Notes: generated by a model not told the origin, from the sequence alone. A stretch of DNA of 64,000 bases from Gemmatimonadota bacterium (GCA_003222085.1 QHUK01000023.1:1-64000); one strand, 5' to 3'. Shown: positions 51,931 to 61,565, counted from the first letter of the stretch. Translations and numbers: made by a program.

Positions 51931-53009
51931 TTCAGCTTCTCCTTGATTTTCGAGAAGAAGCTGCCGGCGTGGGACGCGGTGAGCGCGTCGGCGAATTCGA
52001 GCGCCGTGGTGTAGCGCGCGTCGGGGTTCGCCTCCATTGCGCGGGCCAGCGCGCTCTCCAGGCCCTCGGGGAGATCGGCGCGGACCTGACGCAGCTTCTG
52101 TGGCTGGCCGCGCAGCCGCGCGATCATCATCTCCTGAGCGTTCCGTCCCCGGAACGGCAACTTGCCGGTGAACATCTCGAAGGCAACGATACCGAGGGCG
52201 TAGATGTCGGAGCGGGCGTCGAGCGGCTTGCCCCGGATCTGCTCGGGGCTCATGAACTCCGGCGTCCCGAGGATGATCCCGGTCGCGGTGAGCTTGGCGA
52301 TGGCCGGATCGGCGCGTCGCTCCTTCGCCAGGCCGAAGTCCATGACCACCGCCCGGTCGCGGCCGCTGTCCTCGGCCACGAGCATGATGTTCTCCGGCTT
52401 CAGGTCGCGGTGCACGATCTGCAGCTCGTGCGCGTGATGCAGCCCGGCGCACACCTGACGCAGGATCGCGATCCCGGCGGCGAGACTCATCGGCCCGCCC
52501 CTCACCTCGCGGTCGGAGAGCAGCTCCCCCTTCAGGAAGGGCATCACCAGGTAGATCAGCCCATCCTCGGACTCGCCGAGGCGCAGGATGCGACAGACGT
52601 GCGGATGGTCCAGTCGCATGGCGAGCCCGGCCTCGCGTCGCAGCCGCTCCACCGAGCTCTTGTCGGTGGCGAGCTTGGGGGAGAGCACCTTGATCGCCAC
52701 ATCGTGCCCGCTCCCCACCTCGCGCGCGAGGTAAACGAACGACATGCCCCCTTCGCCCAGCTTCTTCTGGACTTCGTAGCGCGAGTCGAGCACCTCTCCC
52801 AAGAGAGAGGACGCGCGATCGAGCCCTGGTTTCGCCTGCGGCGGTGTGCGGGCGGTGGTGCCGCCCATCGAGGGGGGGCCGGGGGCGGAGGGGGGCCGCG
52901 GCGTGGGGGGCTTTGCCTGCACCTCGACGAGCATATTGCCGTCGCGGGGGCAGAACCGGGCGCTGTCGGCGTACACGGTCCCACACTTGGGACAGCGGCG
53001 TTCGCTCAT
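51927..53009 (-). CDS. Ser/Thr protein kinase with N-terminal zinc ribbon
   Basis: 360 residues from the ATG in an ATGA overlap with the GGDEF gene. The zinc ribbon (CPKCGTVYADSARFCPRDG) is followed by a Pro-rich linker (33-62) and a Hanks-type kinase: GEGGMSFVYLA, VAIK, HRDLKPENIML, MDFGLAKE, GTPEFMSPEQ and the Arg/Asp helix motifs. No membrane helix, unlike PknB, so it is soluble. The gene sits between a REC-GAF-GGDEF protein and an E1 alpha subunit, each overlapping by four bases; both are candidate substrates or partners. Confidence 0.93.
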   Translation of the reverse strand: MSERRCPKCGTVYADSARFCPRDGNMLVEVQAKPPTPRPPSAPGPPSMGGTTARTPPQAKPGLDRASSLLGEVLDSRYEVQKKLGEGGMSFVYLAREVGSGHDVAIKVLSPKLATDKSSVERLRREAGLAMRLDHPHVCRILRLGESEDGLIYLVMPFLKGELLSDREVRGGPMSLAAGIAILRQVCAGLHHAHELQIVHRDLKPENIMLVAEDSGRDRAVVMDFGLAKERRADPAIAKLTATGIILGTPEFMSPEQIRGKPLDARSDIYALGIVAFEMFTGKLPFRGRNAQEMMIARLRGQPQKLRQVRADLPEGLESALARAMEANPDARYTTALEFADALTASHAGSFFSKIKEKLK

Positions 53010-54442
53010 TGACGCACCAAGTTGCGCCCTTCGTTCTTGGCGCGATAGAGGGCCTGGTCGGCGAGCGCCACGAAGCTGTCGGCGCTGGACACGCGGTCAT
53101 CGGGGAACGACGCCACGCCGATCGAAATGGTGAGATGGAGCGGGTCCTCCCCCGGGTCGGCGAAGTCGTGGTTCATCACGCGCCGCCGCAGGCGCTCGGC
53201 GAAGATCGCCGAACCGTGGAGCGCCGTCTCCGGCATGACGACGACGAATTCTTCCCCCCCGTAGCGGGCGACCAGGTCTACCGACCGCGCTTCCCGTCGC
53301 AGGATCTCCCCCACCTGACGGAGGACGGAATCCCCCGCGATGTGTCCTCGCGTATCGTTCACCAGCTTGAACCGGTCGATGTCGGCGAGCAGGATGGTGA
53401 GTGCCAGATTGTACCGGCGGGCGCGATCGAGCTCGGCTTCGAGCTCTTCCGACAGCGCTCGGCGGTTGAGGCAGCCGGTCAGCGCATCGGTGGCGGCGAG
53501 CTTCTCGAGCCGCTTCTTGTCCGACACGGCGGTTTCGAAATCGTAGGCCTTCTCGATCGCCGCGACCGCCGTGCGGATCACCGTCTCCGCAAACTGGGCA
53601 TCCGCGCGGGTGAGCGGCGGATCCTCGCCCGTCGTCCGCAAGAAAAACACGCCGAGCTGCTGGTCTTTCATGGAGAACGGCAGGGCGACGGCGGAGCGGG
53701 TGGGCACGGTGATTTGCTCGCGCCGCCACCGCACCCGTTCTTCCTGGTACAGCGGATCCGCCGCCACGTCTTCGACCAGCACCGAGCGGCTGGTGGTCAG
53801 GGCGCGCTGGATCTCGGGGTAGCGGATCAGCTCGATCTGGAGGTTGCGGAGCATGGGGTTTTCGTACGCCGCCACGACCACGCCCAGCTGGTCGCCGGGC
53901 TTGGCGAGCACCATGGAGCACTTCGAGATCTGCAGCACGCGGGCCACGCGGCGCACCAGGATGTGATAGATCTCGTCGGGCTTGAGGGAGTCGGTGACCT
54001 CGTGCAGGATGTCGACGATGGCGGCGCGGCTCTGCGCCTCGTCGCGCGCGCGCGCCAGCTCCTGCGCCGAGCGGATGTGGGCCTTCACCCGCGCGAGCAG
54101 CTCCCGCACCCGGAACGGCTTGGAGATGAAGTCCGCCGCGCCCAGCCCCAGCGACTTCACCGTCGCCTCTTCCGGGGGCATCGAGGAGATCATCAACACG
54201 GGAACGTCCCGGAACCGATCGTCGGCCTTCATTCGCGCGAGCAGCTGCAGCCCGTCGACCTTCGGCATCATGATGTCGAGGAGCAGCAGGCTGGGGCGCT
54301 CCTCCTCGAGCTTGCCGATGAGCCCCTCGCCGCCGGGCGCGATGACGACCTCGTATCCATTCTCCTTCAGGATCCAGGTCAAGGTCCGCACCAACGACTG
54401 ATCGTCGTCGGCAACGAGGATCTTGGCGGCGGGCTCGGGCAT
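53006..54442 (-). CDS. REC-GAF-GGDEF response regulator (diguanylate cyclase)
   Basis: 478 residues. Receiver domain (1-125) with ADDDQS, phosphoacceptor Asp in LLLLDIMMPKVDG and Lys in ISKPFR. A GAF domain follows (about 150-300). The GGDEF domain (about 320-478) has DALTGCLNRRAL, the metal Asp in LADIDRFKLVND and an intact RYGGEEF active site, so it should make cyclic di-GMP on phosphorylation. No I-site RxxD is clear. It is the first gene of the overlapping operon with the kinase and E1 alpha. Confidence 0.93.
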   Translation of the reverse strand: MPEPAAKILVADDDQSLVRTLTWILKENGYEVVIAPGGEGLIGKLEEERPSLLLLDIMMPKVDGLQLLARMKADDRFRDVPVLMISSMPPEEATVKSLGLGAADFISKPFRVRELLARVKAHIRSAQELARARDEAQSRAAIVDILHEVTDSLKPDEIYHILVRRVARVLQISKCSMVLAKPGDQLGVVVAAYENPMLRNLQIELIRYPEIQRALTTSRSVLVEDVAADPLYQEERVRWRREQITVPTRSAVALPFSMKDQQLGVFFLRTTGEDPPLTRADAQFAETVIRTAVAAIEKAYDFETAVSDKKRLEKLAATDALTGCLNRRALSEELEAELDRARRYNLALTILLADIDRFKLVNDTRGHIAGDSVLRQVGEILRREARSVDLVARYGGEEFVVVMPETALHGSAIFAERLRRRVMNHDFADPGEDPLHLTISIGVASFPDDRVSSADSFVALADQALYRAKNEGRNLVRQ

Positions 54443-54449
54443 CGGGTCT

Positions 54450-55379
54450 TTAGTCCTCGAGCAGCGAGGGATCGACGTTGCCGCCGCTCACCACGAGCAC
54501 CGTGGGCGGCACGGGATGGAGGGCGCCGGAGCGCAGCGCGGCCGTGGTCGCGGCGCCCGACGGCTCGACCGCCAGGTGGCAGTGCTGCCACAGAAAATGC
54601 ACTGCCTCGCGCAGCGTGTCATCTTCCACGAGCGCGACGCCCGCCACGCGGTCGCGCTGCGCGGCGAGCTGCGCGAACGGGACCGCACCCACGCCGAGGG
54701 TGATCAGGCCGTCCGCGATGCTGGTGGTACGCTCCAGCCGCACCGGGCGGCCGGCCTCGAGGGAACGCTTGAGCTTCGGCGCGCCGACGGGCTCGACTCC
54801 CCACACCGTCGCGGGACTGCCCGCCGCCGCAAGCCCGGTCACCACACCCGCGATGAGGCCGCCTCCGCCCACGGGCACCACCACCGTTCGGACGTCGGCA
54901 AGCTGCTCGGCGATCTCGAGCCCCACCGTCGCCTGCCCGGCCACGATGTCCGGATCGTCGAACGGGGGCACAATGGCGAGCCCGTCTCGCGCGGCCATGT
55001 CCTCCGCCGCACGCTGCCGGTCGTCCGAGGTGCGGCCCGCCAGCACCACCTCCCCACCCCACTTCTTCACCCCCGCCACTTTCACCGCCGGCGCCGTTTC
55101 GGGCATGACGACCACCGCACGGACCCCCACGAGCTGCGCGGCGTACGCCAGCGCCTGACCGTGGTTCCCGCTCGAGTAGGTGATGACCCCCTTGCGGCTG
55201 GCGGCTGGCGGCAGGCGCCTGATCGCATTGTACGCCCCCCGCAGCTTGAAGGCGCCGATGGGCTGCAGGCTCTCGAGCTTCAGGTAGGCGCCGAGCGACT
55301 CGACGAAGCGCAAAGGCGTGCGCACCGCCACGCCGGCGAGCCTCGCTGCCGCCTCCCGGACGTCCTCGGCGGTGACCAC
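54450..55379 (-). CDS. Threonine/serine dehydratase (ammonia-lyase)
   Basis: 309 residues from GTG 55379. Fold type II PLP enzyme: Lys in PIGAFKLRGAYNAI, SSGNHGQALAYAA, the glycine loop PVGGGGLIAGV and the Ser at the pyridine N (VVSGGNVDP). No C-terminal ACT domain, so it is a catabolic or serine-racemase-like short form. It deaminates threonine or serine to 2-oxo acids, which could feed the neighbouring 2-oxoacid dehydrogenase E1 alpha pathway. It starts one base after the gyrA stop on the same strand. Confidence 0.9.
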   Translation of the reverse strand: MVTAEDVREAAARLAGVAVRTPLRFVESLGAYLKLESLQPIGAFKLRGAYNAIRRLPPAASRKGVITYSSGNHGQALAYAAQLVGVRAVVVMPETAPAVKVAGVKKWGGEVVLAGRTSDDRQRAAEDMAARDGLAIVPPFDDPDIVAGQATVGLEIAEQLADVRTVVVPVGGGGLIAGVVTGLAAAGSPATVWGVEPVGAPKLKRSLEAGRPVRLERTTSIADGLITLGVGAVPFAQLAAQRDRVAGVALVEDDTLREAVHFLWQHCHLAVEPSGAATTAALRSGALHPVPPTVLVVSGGNVDPSLLED

Positions 55380-55380
55380 G

Positions 55381-57921
55381 CTACTTTTTCTTCTTTTTGG
55401 GCTGCGCCTTCGGCTTGGCCGGGGCCTTCTTGCTCTTGGCGGGCGCCCGCGACGCGCCGTCGTCGTCCGCGTCGCCGTCGTCCGCTTCGTCTTCCTTCAC
55501 GACGCGGGCCACGTCCACCACCAGATCGCCGGGCGTCAGATTCATGATCTTCACACCCTGCGTGTTGCGGCCCGAGATCCGGATCCCCTCGACGGGCACG
55601 CGAATCATGATCCCCTTCTTGGTGATCATCATGAGCTCGTCGTCGGGGAGCACTTCCTTGAGCGCGACGATGTCGCCGGTCTTGTCGGCGCGCTTCAGCG
55701 TGATGATGCCACGGCCGCCGCGGTGCTGCACGCGGTACTCGTCCAGCTCCGAGCGCTTGCCCATGCCCTTCTCGGTGACCGTGAGGAGCGTCGACTTCCG
55801 GCGCACGACCACCATGTCGATCACCTGGTCCTTCTTGTCGAGCTCGATTCCCTTCACGCCGGTGGCCGTGCGTCCCATGTCGCGCACGTCCTTCTCGTGG
55901 AACCGGATACTCATCCCGTGACAGGTGGCGAGCACGATGTCGTTCCGCCCGTCCGTCACCTGGACGTCGATCAGCTCGTCGCGCTTCTCGATGTTGATCG
56001 CGCGGATGCCGACCGAGCGCGGATTGCCGAACTCCGAGAGCCGCGTCTTCTTCACGACGCCCTCCTTCGTGGCGAACAGGAGGTATTGGTCCTCGGAGAA
56101 CTCGCGCACGGGCACCAGGGACGCGAGGCGCTCGTCCGGCTTCATGGCGATGCAGGAGATGATCGGCTTGCCCCGCGCCGCCCGGGCCGCCTGCGGGATC
56201 TCGTGCACCTTGAGCCAGTAGCACTGTCCCTGTTGCGTGAAAAACATCACGTAGTCGTGCGTCGAGGCGATGAACAGGTGCTCGACCCAGTCGTCTTCTT
56301 TGGTGTGGGCGGAGATGACGCCCTTCCCGCCGCGCCGCTGGCGGCGGTACGCGGACACGGGGAGCCGCTTGATGTAGCCGGCGTGGGACACGGTGATGAC
56401 CATGTCCTCTTCGGCGATCAGGTCCTCGATCGAGAACTCGCCCTGGTCGGCGACGATTTCCGTGCGCCGCTCGTCGCCGAAGCCGTGCGCCAGCTCGGAG
56501 AGCTCCTCCTTGAGGATCTTGAGGCGACGCGGCTTCGACCCGAGGATCTCCTTGCACTCCTTGATGAACTTGCGGACTTCCTTGAGCTCGTCCTCGAGCT
56601 TGGTGATCTCGAGGGCGGTGAGGCGGGCGAGCCGCATGTTGAGGATTTCCGCCGACTGCTTTTCCGACAGCTTGAAGCGCTTGCGGAGCGCCGCGTCCGC
56701 CGTGGGCGTGTCCTTGGACTTGCGGATGATCTTCACGACTTCATCGATGTGGTCGACCGCGATCTTCAAGCCTTCGAGGATGTGCTCGCGGTCCTGGGCG
56801 CGTTTCAGCTCGAACTCGGTGCGGCGGACGATGACGGTGTGGCGGTGCTCGATGAAGTGCTCGAGGATCTCCTTCAGGGCCATCTCCTTCGGCGCCCCGT
56901 CGACGAGGGCGAGCATGATCGCACCGAAGGTCGTCTGCATCTGCGAATGCTTGTACAGCTGGTTCAGCACCACGGCCGGAACGGCATCGCGCTTCAAGTC
57001 GATGACGATCCGCATTCCTTCGCGGTCGGAATAATCCTGGATGTCGGCGATCCCCTCGAGCTTCTTGTCGTTGGCGAGTTGGGCGATCTGCGCAATGAGA
57101 TTCGCCTTGTTCACCTGATAGGGGATCTCGCTGACGACGATCTGCTGCCTTCCCGTGGACTCCTTTTCCTCGACCGCCGCGCGGGCCCGCAACACCATCC
57201 GCCCGCGGCCCTTTTCGTAGCACTCTTTGATGCCCTCACGGCCGTAGATGATCGCGCCGGTCGGGAAATCCGGGCCCTTGATGAACTTCCGCAGATCCTT
57301 GATCGACGCGTCGGGGTGGTCGACCAGATGATTGATGGCCTCCACCGTTTCGGCGAGGTTGTGCGGCGGGATGTTCGTGGCCATCCCCACCGCGATGCCC
57401 GCGGTGCCGTTCACGATCAGGTTGGGCAGCCGGGACGGGAGGACGGTGGGCTCTTGCAACCGGTCGTCGAAGTTGGGGACGAAATCGACGGTGTTCTTGT
57501 CGATGTCCTCGAGCATCGTCATCGCGATGCGGGTGAGGCGGGCTTCGGTGTAGCGGTAGGCGGCGGGCGGATCGCCGTCCACCGAGCCGAAGTTTCCCTG
57601 CCCGTCCACCAGCGGATAGCGCAGCGAGAAATCCTGCACCATCCGCACCAGCGAGTCGTAGACCGCTACGTCGCCGTGCGGGTGATACTTCCCGAGCACG
57701 TCGCCGACCACCGTGGCGCTCTTCTTGTAGGGGCGGCCGGGGACGAGCCCCAGCTCGTGCATGGCGAACAGGATGCGGCGGTGCACGGGCTTGAGCCCGT
57801 CGCGCACATCGGGGAGCGCGCGCTGCACGATCACGCTCATCGAGTAGTCGAGGAACGACTCCCGCATCTCGTCTTCGATGAGGCGCGGCAGGATGCGTTC
57901 GCGGGCGTTCGGTGCGGTCAT
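55381..57921 (-). CDS. gyrA: DNA gyrase subunit A
   Basis: 846 residues. The catalytic Tyr124 is in AAYRYTEAR. The N-terminal breakage domain has [20 protein letters not shown]. The C-terminal pinwheel contains the GyrA box QRRGGKG. The tail ends in a Lys-rich sequence ([10 protein letters not shown]) typical of the group. At the position of E. coli Ser83 it has Val85; Asp87 is conserved as Asp89. Val at this site is associated with reduced fluoroquinolone sensitivity in other bacteria. It is flanked upstream by a plausible promoter at 57988-58016. Confidence 0.97.
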   Translation of the reverse strand: MTAPNARERILPRLIEDEMRESFLDYSMSVIVQRALPDVRDGLKPVHRRILFAMHELGLVPGRPYKKSATVVGDVLGKYHPHGDVAVYDSLVRMVQDFSLRYPLVDGQGNFGSVDGDPPAAYRYTEARLTRIAMTMLEDIDKNTVDFVPNFDDRLQEPTVLPSRLPNLIVNGTAGIAVGMATNIPPHNLAETVEAINHLVDHPDASIKDLRKFIKGPDFPTGAIIYGREGIKECYEKGRGRMVLRARAAVEEKESTGRQQIVVSEIPYQVNKANLIAQIAQLANDKKLEGIADIQDYSDREGMRIVIDLKRDAVPAVVLNQLYKHSQMQTTFGAIMLALVDGAPKEMALKEILEHFIEHRHTVIVRRTEFELKRAQDREHILEGLKIAVDHIDEVVKIIRKSKDTPTADAALRKRFKLSEKQSAEILNMRLARLTALEITKLEDELKEVRKFIKECKEILGSKPRRLKILKEELSELAHGFGDERRTEIVADQGEFSIEDLIAEEDMVITVSHAGYIKRLPVSAYRRQRRGGKGVISAHTKEDDWVEHLFIASTHDYVMFFTQQGQCYWLKVHEIPQAARAARGKPIISCIAMKPDERLASLVPVREFSEDQYLLFATKEGVVKKTRLSEFGNPRSVGIRAINIEKRDELIDVQVTDGRNDIVLATCHGMSIRFHEKDVRDMGRTATGVKGIELDKKDQVIDMVVVRRKSTLLTVTEKGMGKRSELDEYRVQHRGGRGIITLKRADKTGDIVALKEVLPDDELMMITKKGIMIRVPVEGIRISGRNTQGVKIMNLTPGDLVVDVARVVKEDEADDGDADDDGASRAPAKSKKAPAKPKAQPKKKKK

Positions 57922-57927
57922 GGACGC

Positions 57928-57955
57928 AGGTGTCTGTTGCTAGGTGTCAGGTGTC
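57928..57955. repeat. AGGTGTC 7-nt word array in the gyrA leader
   Basis: AGGTGTC, TGTTGCT, AGGTGTC, AGGTGTC: four consecutive 7-mers immediately upstream of the gyrA ATG on the minus strand. Confidence 0.7.
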
Positions 57956-57987
57956 AGAAGCTCGGGGAGGCTGCCCTAAGTTCCCAA

Positions 57988-58016
57988 AAAATAATCACTT
58001 AGGTCGTGAAAGGCAA
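57988..58016 (-). promoter_or_regulatory. Promoter of gyrA
   Basis: On the minus strand TTGCCT (58011-58016), a 17-base spacer and TATTTT (57988-57993), in an AT-rich island. The leader before the ATG is about 60 bases. Confidence 0.55.
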
Positions 58017-58138
58017 CGCGAACCCCTCCGCTAACTGGGGGTGGGTGCGGCACTTACAGGTGACAGACTCGGAGCGGCTTCGGTGCCCGCTCCGGTTGAC
58101 GATCGGTTGATGCGTTGCGGCTAGAATGGCGCCCAGAC

Positions 58139-58230
58139 TGAAGCCTGGGCTCGGCCATCGCCGCGCTGAAGCACACTGAGCGAAGCGAACGCAGAGGAGC
58201 GATCGTCCTTCAGAACAGCGCCAGCCGAGC
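58139..58230. repeat. 92-nt inverted-repeat element
   Basis: TGAAGCCTGGGCTCGG (58139-58154) and its exact complement (58215-58230) form 16-bp arms, with inner CTGAAG/CTTCAG arms. It ends eight bases beyond the stop of the minus-strand oxidoreductase gene, so it may terminate it. It is not composed of tandem words. Confidence 0.75.
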
Positions 58231-58237
58231 CCAGGCT

Positions 58238-59284
58238 TCAGGGATTGATCTCAATCGCGATCTTCCCCAGCTGTTCCCCCCGCTCCAACCGCTCGAACGC
58301 GGCGCGCGCCTCCGTGAAGGGGAGCACCCGATCGACGATCGGTCGCAGCTCGCCCGCGCCGAGCACGCGCACGACCTCGCGATACTCGGCGTCGTTGCCC
58401 ATGGTGGAGCCTAGGATGCTCCACTGATACCAGAACAGCCGGCGGACGTCGAGCCCAACCGTGGGCCCGCTCGTCCCGCCGCAGGTCACCAGTCGCCCAC
58501 CCCGCCCCAGCGAGCGGAGCGACTCGTCCCAGGTTGCCTCGCCCACGTGGTCGATCACGACGTCGGCGCCACGCTTGTTGGTGAGGGCGCGAACCTCCTG
58601 AGAAATCTTCTGCGTCTTGTGATTCAGCGTCACGTCCGCACCGAGCTTCCGCGCCTCATGCAACTTGGCGTCGCTCGAACTGGTGACGATGACTCTCGCC
58701 CCCTTGAGCTTCGCGACGTGCAACGCCGCGAGGGACACTCCGCCCCCGATGCCCCACACCAGCACCGTCTCCCCCGGGCGTACCTGCGCGCGCGTGACCA
58801 CCATCCGCCAGGCGGTGAGGGTCACGAGTGAGAACGCGGCCGCCTCGGCCCACGTGAGCGGCGTCGGCAGTGTCGGGATGATGGCCGTATTCTGCTCGGG
58901 GACGACGATGTACTGGGCCAGGGTCCCGGGCCGGTGCTCACCCAGAATGCCGTAGCTGACGCACAGCGAGTGCTCGCCGGCACGGCAGTACTCGCAGCTG
59001 TAATCGGGTATTCCCGGGTTGATCATCACCCGATCGCCGGGTCGGACCGAGCGGACCTGTGCCCCCACCGCGTCCACAACGCCGGCGCCGTCGGCGCCGA
59101 GGATGTGGGGGTAGCTGTATTCGAGCGGCAACCCCTGCACGACGAAGAGATCGAGGTGGTTCAGCGCCGCCGCCCGCAGCGCGATCCGAACCTGCCGGGC
59201 CTCGAGGGGACCCGCGGGATCGGGGACGTCGGCGATTTCGAGCTGGTCGAGGCCGCCGGTCCCGCGGATCACCCAGGCGCGCAT
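58238..59284 (-). CDS. Quinone oxidoreductase/zinc-type alcohol dehydrogenase-like protein
   Basis: 348 residues from ATG 59284 with AGGAGGGC upstream. GroES-like N-domain with the structural zinc motif CEYCRAGEHSLC. The catalytic-zinc Cys is absent (LNHLDLFV where CGSD would be), so it is a quinone oxidoreductase-type enzyme. The Rossmann motif is WGIGGGVSLAALHVAK, and DHVGEATWDESLRSLGRGG follows. It probably reduces quinones or enones with NADPH. It is 16 bases downstream of the BIG2-PD40 gene on the same strand. Confidence 0.88.
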   Translation of the reverse strand: MRAWVIRGTGGLDQLEIADVPDPAGPLEARQVRIALRAAALNHLDLFVVQGLPLEYSYPHILGADGAGVVDAVGAQVRSVRPGDRVMINPGIPDYSCEYCRAGEHSLCVSYGILGEHRPGTLAQYIVVPEQNTAIIPTLPTPLTWAEAAAFSLVTLTAWRMVVTRAQVRPGETVLVWGIGGGVSLAALHVAKLKGARVIVTSSSDAKLHEARKLGADVTLNHKTQKISQEVRALTNKRGADVVIDHVGEATWDESLRSLGRGGRLVTCGGTSGPTVGLDVRRLFWYQWSILGSTMGNDAEYREVVRVLGAGELRPIVDRVLPFTEARAAFERLERGEQLGKIAIEINP

Positions 59285-59300
59285 GGCGGGCGCCCTCCTG

Positions 59301-61565
59301 CTACGGCATGAACGCGGGGGACACCATCTGCTCGGCGCCGGTGGTCGGGATGGGCACGGGGGCCCCGCTCCCGGCCGACCCGACCGGCTGCACATAGACC
59401 CTGAACACGTTCTTCTGCACCGCGACGACGAGCCCCAGGAGATCACCGGCCGGCGACACCGTGAAGTCCGCGACCACGAGGTCCGTCCCCGAGAGCGGTG
59501 TCACCTTCCCGCTGGCGAGGTCGGCCTTCACGACCTGCGTGACCGTGCGGCCGCCTTCCTTCTGGTCCACCAGATAGGCGAGCGTCCCGTCACGCAAGAA
59601 GCGGGGCGCGGCCTCCTTGCTCTGCGGGCCCCGCGTGAGGGGACGCTGGCTCGAGCCGTCTTTCGACATCAGCCAGATATGGTTGGTGCCGTCGCGGTTC
59701 GACACGAAGGCGATCGTCTCCCCGTCCGGCGATACGGTCGGCTGTGAATTATCGGCGGGCTCCTGGGTGAGCTGCACGGCGTCGGAGCTGGTGATCGGCT
59801 GCAGGAAGATCTGGCGGTGGCCGGTGCGCTGGGAGTGGTACACCACCGCCTGACCGTCGGCCGTGAACGACGCGTCGCCGTCCGCCCCCGGGGAGTTGGT
59901 GAGCCGCGCGGCGCTCGTGCCGTCCGCGTCCATGATGTAAATCTCGGGCTGCCCGTCGCGTGTCGAGGTGAACGCAATCCGGGATCCGTCGGGCGAGAAG
60001 GCGGGCTCGGTGGCGACCGCCGTATCGTCCATGACCTTGCGGAGCTGCGCCAGGTTGGCGCGCTCCGCCGAATAGAGCTGGAAGCGGCCGGTGCGCGAGC
60101 TCGCGACCACGATCTCGCCCTGCACGAATACTTCCGCCACGGCGCGCCTCCCGCCCGGCGCCGTCGCCGTGACGTGCGCGTGGCCGTACCCCGCCGTCGA
60201 GACGGTGCCGTCCTCGGCGACGGCCGCCACCGGCGAGTTGTCGGACGCCCAGGTGACCCCGGTGGCCGGACCGATCACGACACCCGCCTCGTCCGCGAAG
60301 TTGGCCTTCAGCGCGTACCGCCGGTTGAGCGGCAGGCCGAGCCGCGCGGCGGAGATCTTCAGGCCCGCCGCGATGACCCGGATCTGCCACGTGACGACGA
60401 GGCCCGGGCCCGGGCCCTTGACTACCAGCGTCGTCTTTCCGGCGCGTCTTCCCGTCAGCACGCCGGATGTGGGGTCGAAGCTCGCCAGCGATGTGTCCCC
60501 GACGGTCCAGCGGAACGGCGCTTCGGGCACAGGGCTCTTGTCGGCGGTGAGTGCCTGCACCTGGAACTTCGCCGTGCCCTGAATGGGGAGGGGGAGCTCG
60601 GTCTTCGGCGTCGGGAAGACGGTGAGCGCCTCGACCGTCTTGTGCACCAGAATGTCCACGGCCTTCGTTTGGAGGAGCCCGGCGACCGTGAGCGTCGTCC
60701 GGCCGGGAGCCACGGCGGTCACGACCCCGGTGAGGCTCACGCGCGCGACGCCAGGATCCACGGCCGACCACTGCAGGGCGAGCGGGCTGACCAACCGGCT
60801 GCCCTGCGCCGGCACGACCACGTGTAGCGTGTCGACGTCCCCCGGCGACATGACGAGCGGCACCGGCTCCTGAATCGCGATGTCGCTCGGCTGGACGACA
60901 ACCGGCGCCGTCGCTGTGAGGCCGCCCGAGCTCGTGACCTGCACGGTTCCCTGGCCGGGGGCGAGCGCGACGATCACGCCGTTCTGGTCCACGCTGGCGA
61001 TGTCGGGGCGCAATGACTTCCAGGTCACGGTGACGGGCGCGGCAGGAGCGCCGTCGTCTCTGAGCGCCCGCGGCGATACCCGGGTATTCTCGGACGGCAG
61101 GAGATACACCGTCGGCGGCTCGATCCGGAGCACCGCAGCCGGTCCGGTGCCGACGACCTGACCGGCGAAGGCGTCGACGCCGGAGGGAGCGGGTGCCGGC
61201 GGCCCTCCCGTCGGCTGCGTGGCTCCTCCGGCGGGGGTCGCGGGGGGGGCGCCCACTACCTGCACCGCGGCCTGGCCCTTCCGCGCGCCCGCCCGCGCCT
61301 CGATGATCGCTACGCCGCCAGCCACGCCCGTCACCGTCCCGTTGTTGTCCACCCTCGCCACCGCGACATTGTTGGACGACCAGATGACGCGCACGGTGGG
61401 GATGACGTTACCGGCGCGGTCGAACGCGGTGGCGAGCAGCCCGCTCCGCTCCCCGACCTTGATCGTGATCGACGGGGGAGCCACTTGGACTTCCGCGATA
61501 TTCTGTGCAGACGCCGCGCCCGGAACGCCGAGGAGGGTGAGGAGCAGGACACGCCGAGCCGTCAT
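59301..61565 (-). CDS. Exported BIG2-repeat and PD40/TolB-propeller protein
   Basis: 754 residues from ATG 61565. A signal peptide (RRVLLLTLLGVPGAASAQ) precedes about five bacterial Ig-like (BIG2) domains with the recurring VARVDxxGTVTGVAxG pattern, then from about residue 490 a TolB-like beta-propeller with SPDGSRIAFTSTRDGQPEIYIMDADG repeats broken by variable loops. A Pro/Gly linker (TPAGGATQPTGGPPAPAPSG) separates the first BIG2 domain. Probably a cell-surface or periplasmic binding protein. A good TTGACA-18-TACCTT promoter precedes it. Confidence 0.88.
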   Translation of the reverse strand: MTARRVLLLTLLGVPGAASAQNIAEVQVAPPSITIKVGERSGLLATAFDRAGNVIPTVRVIWSSNNVAVARVDNNGTVTGVAGGVAIIEARAGARKGQAAVQVVGAPPATPAGGATQPTGGPPAPAPSGVDAFAGQVVGTGPAAVLRIEPPTVYLLPSENTRVSPRALRDDGAPAAPVTVTWKSLRPDIASVDQNGVIVALAPGQGTVQVTSSGGLTATAPVVVQPSDIAIQEPVPLVMSPGDVDTLHVVVPAQGSRLVSPLALQWSAVDPGVARVSLTGVVTAVAPGRTTLTVAGLLQTKAVDILVHKTVEALTVFPTPKTELPLPIQGTAKFQVQALTADKSPVPEAPFRWTVGDTSLASFDPTSGVLTGRRAGKTTLVVKGPGPGLVVTWQIRVIAAGLKISAARLGLPLNRRYALKANFADEAGVVIGPATGVTWASDNSPVAAVAEDGTVSTAGYGHAHVTATAPGGRRAVAEVFVQGEIVVASSRTGRFQLYSAERANLAQLRKVMDDTAVATEPAFSPDGSRIAFTSTRDGQPEIYIMDADGTSAARLTNSPGADGDASFTADGQAVVYHSQRTGHRQIFLQPITSSDAVQLTQEPADNSQPTVSPDGETIAFVSNRDGTNHIWLMSKDGSSQRPLTRGPQSKEAAPRFLRDGTLAYLVDQKEGGRTVTQVVKADLASGKVTPLSGTDLVVADFTVSPAGDLLGLVVAVQKNVFRVYVQPVGSAGSGAPVPIPTTGAEQMVSPAFMP

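Larger units (their letters stand above)
57922..58237. other. Intergenic region upstream of gyrA and downstream of the oxidoreductase gene
   Basis: This 316-base gap holds the gyrA promoter (57988-58016), an array of AGGTGTC 7-nt words at 57928-57955 in the gyrA leader, and a 92-base inverted-repeat element (58139-58230). A TAGAAT box at 58122-58127 on the plus strand precedes the element and might start a small RNA. I see no open reading frame with a ribosome site. Confidence 0.6.

Noticed and set aside
52844-54703. 619-codon plus-strand open frame opposite the kinase and GGDEF genes
   Set aside because: Both strands cannot encode; the minus strand has clear kinase, REC and GGDEF motifs.
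55318-58002. 894-codon plus-strand open frame opposite gyrA
   Set aside because: Antisense shadow of a highly conserved gene in GC-rich DNA; composition is the typical His/Arg/Asp-rich shadow pattern and no ribosome site is present.
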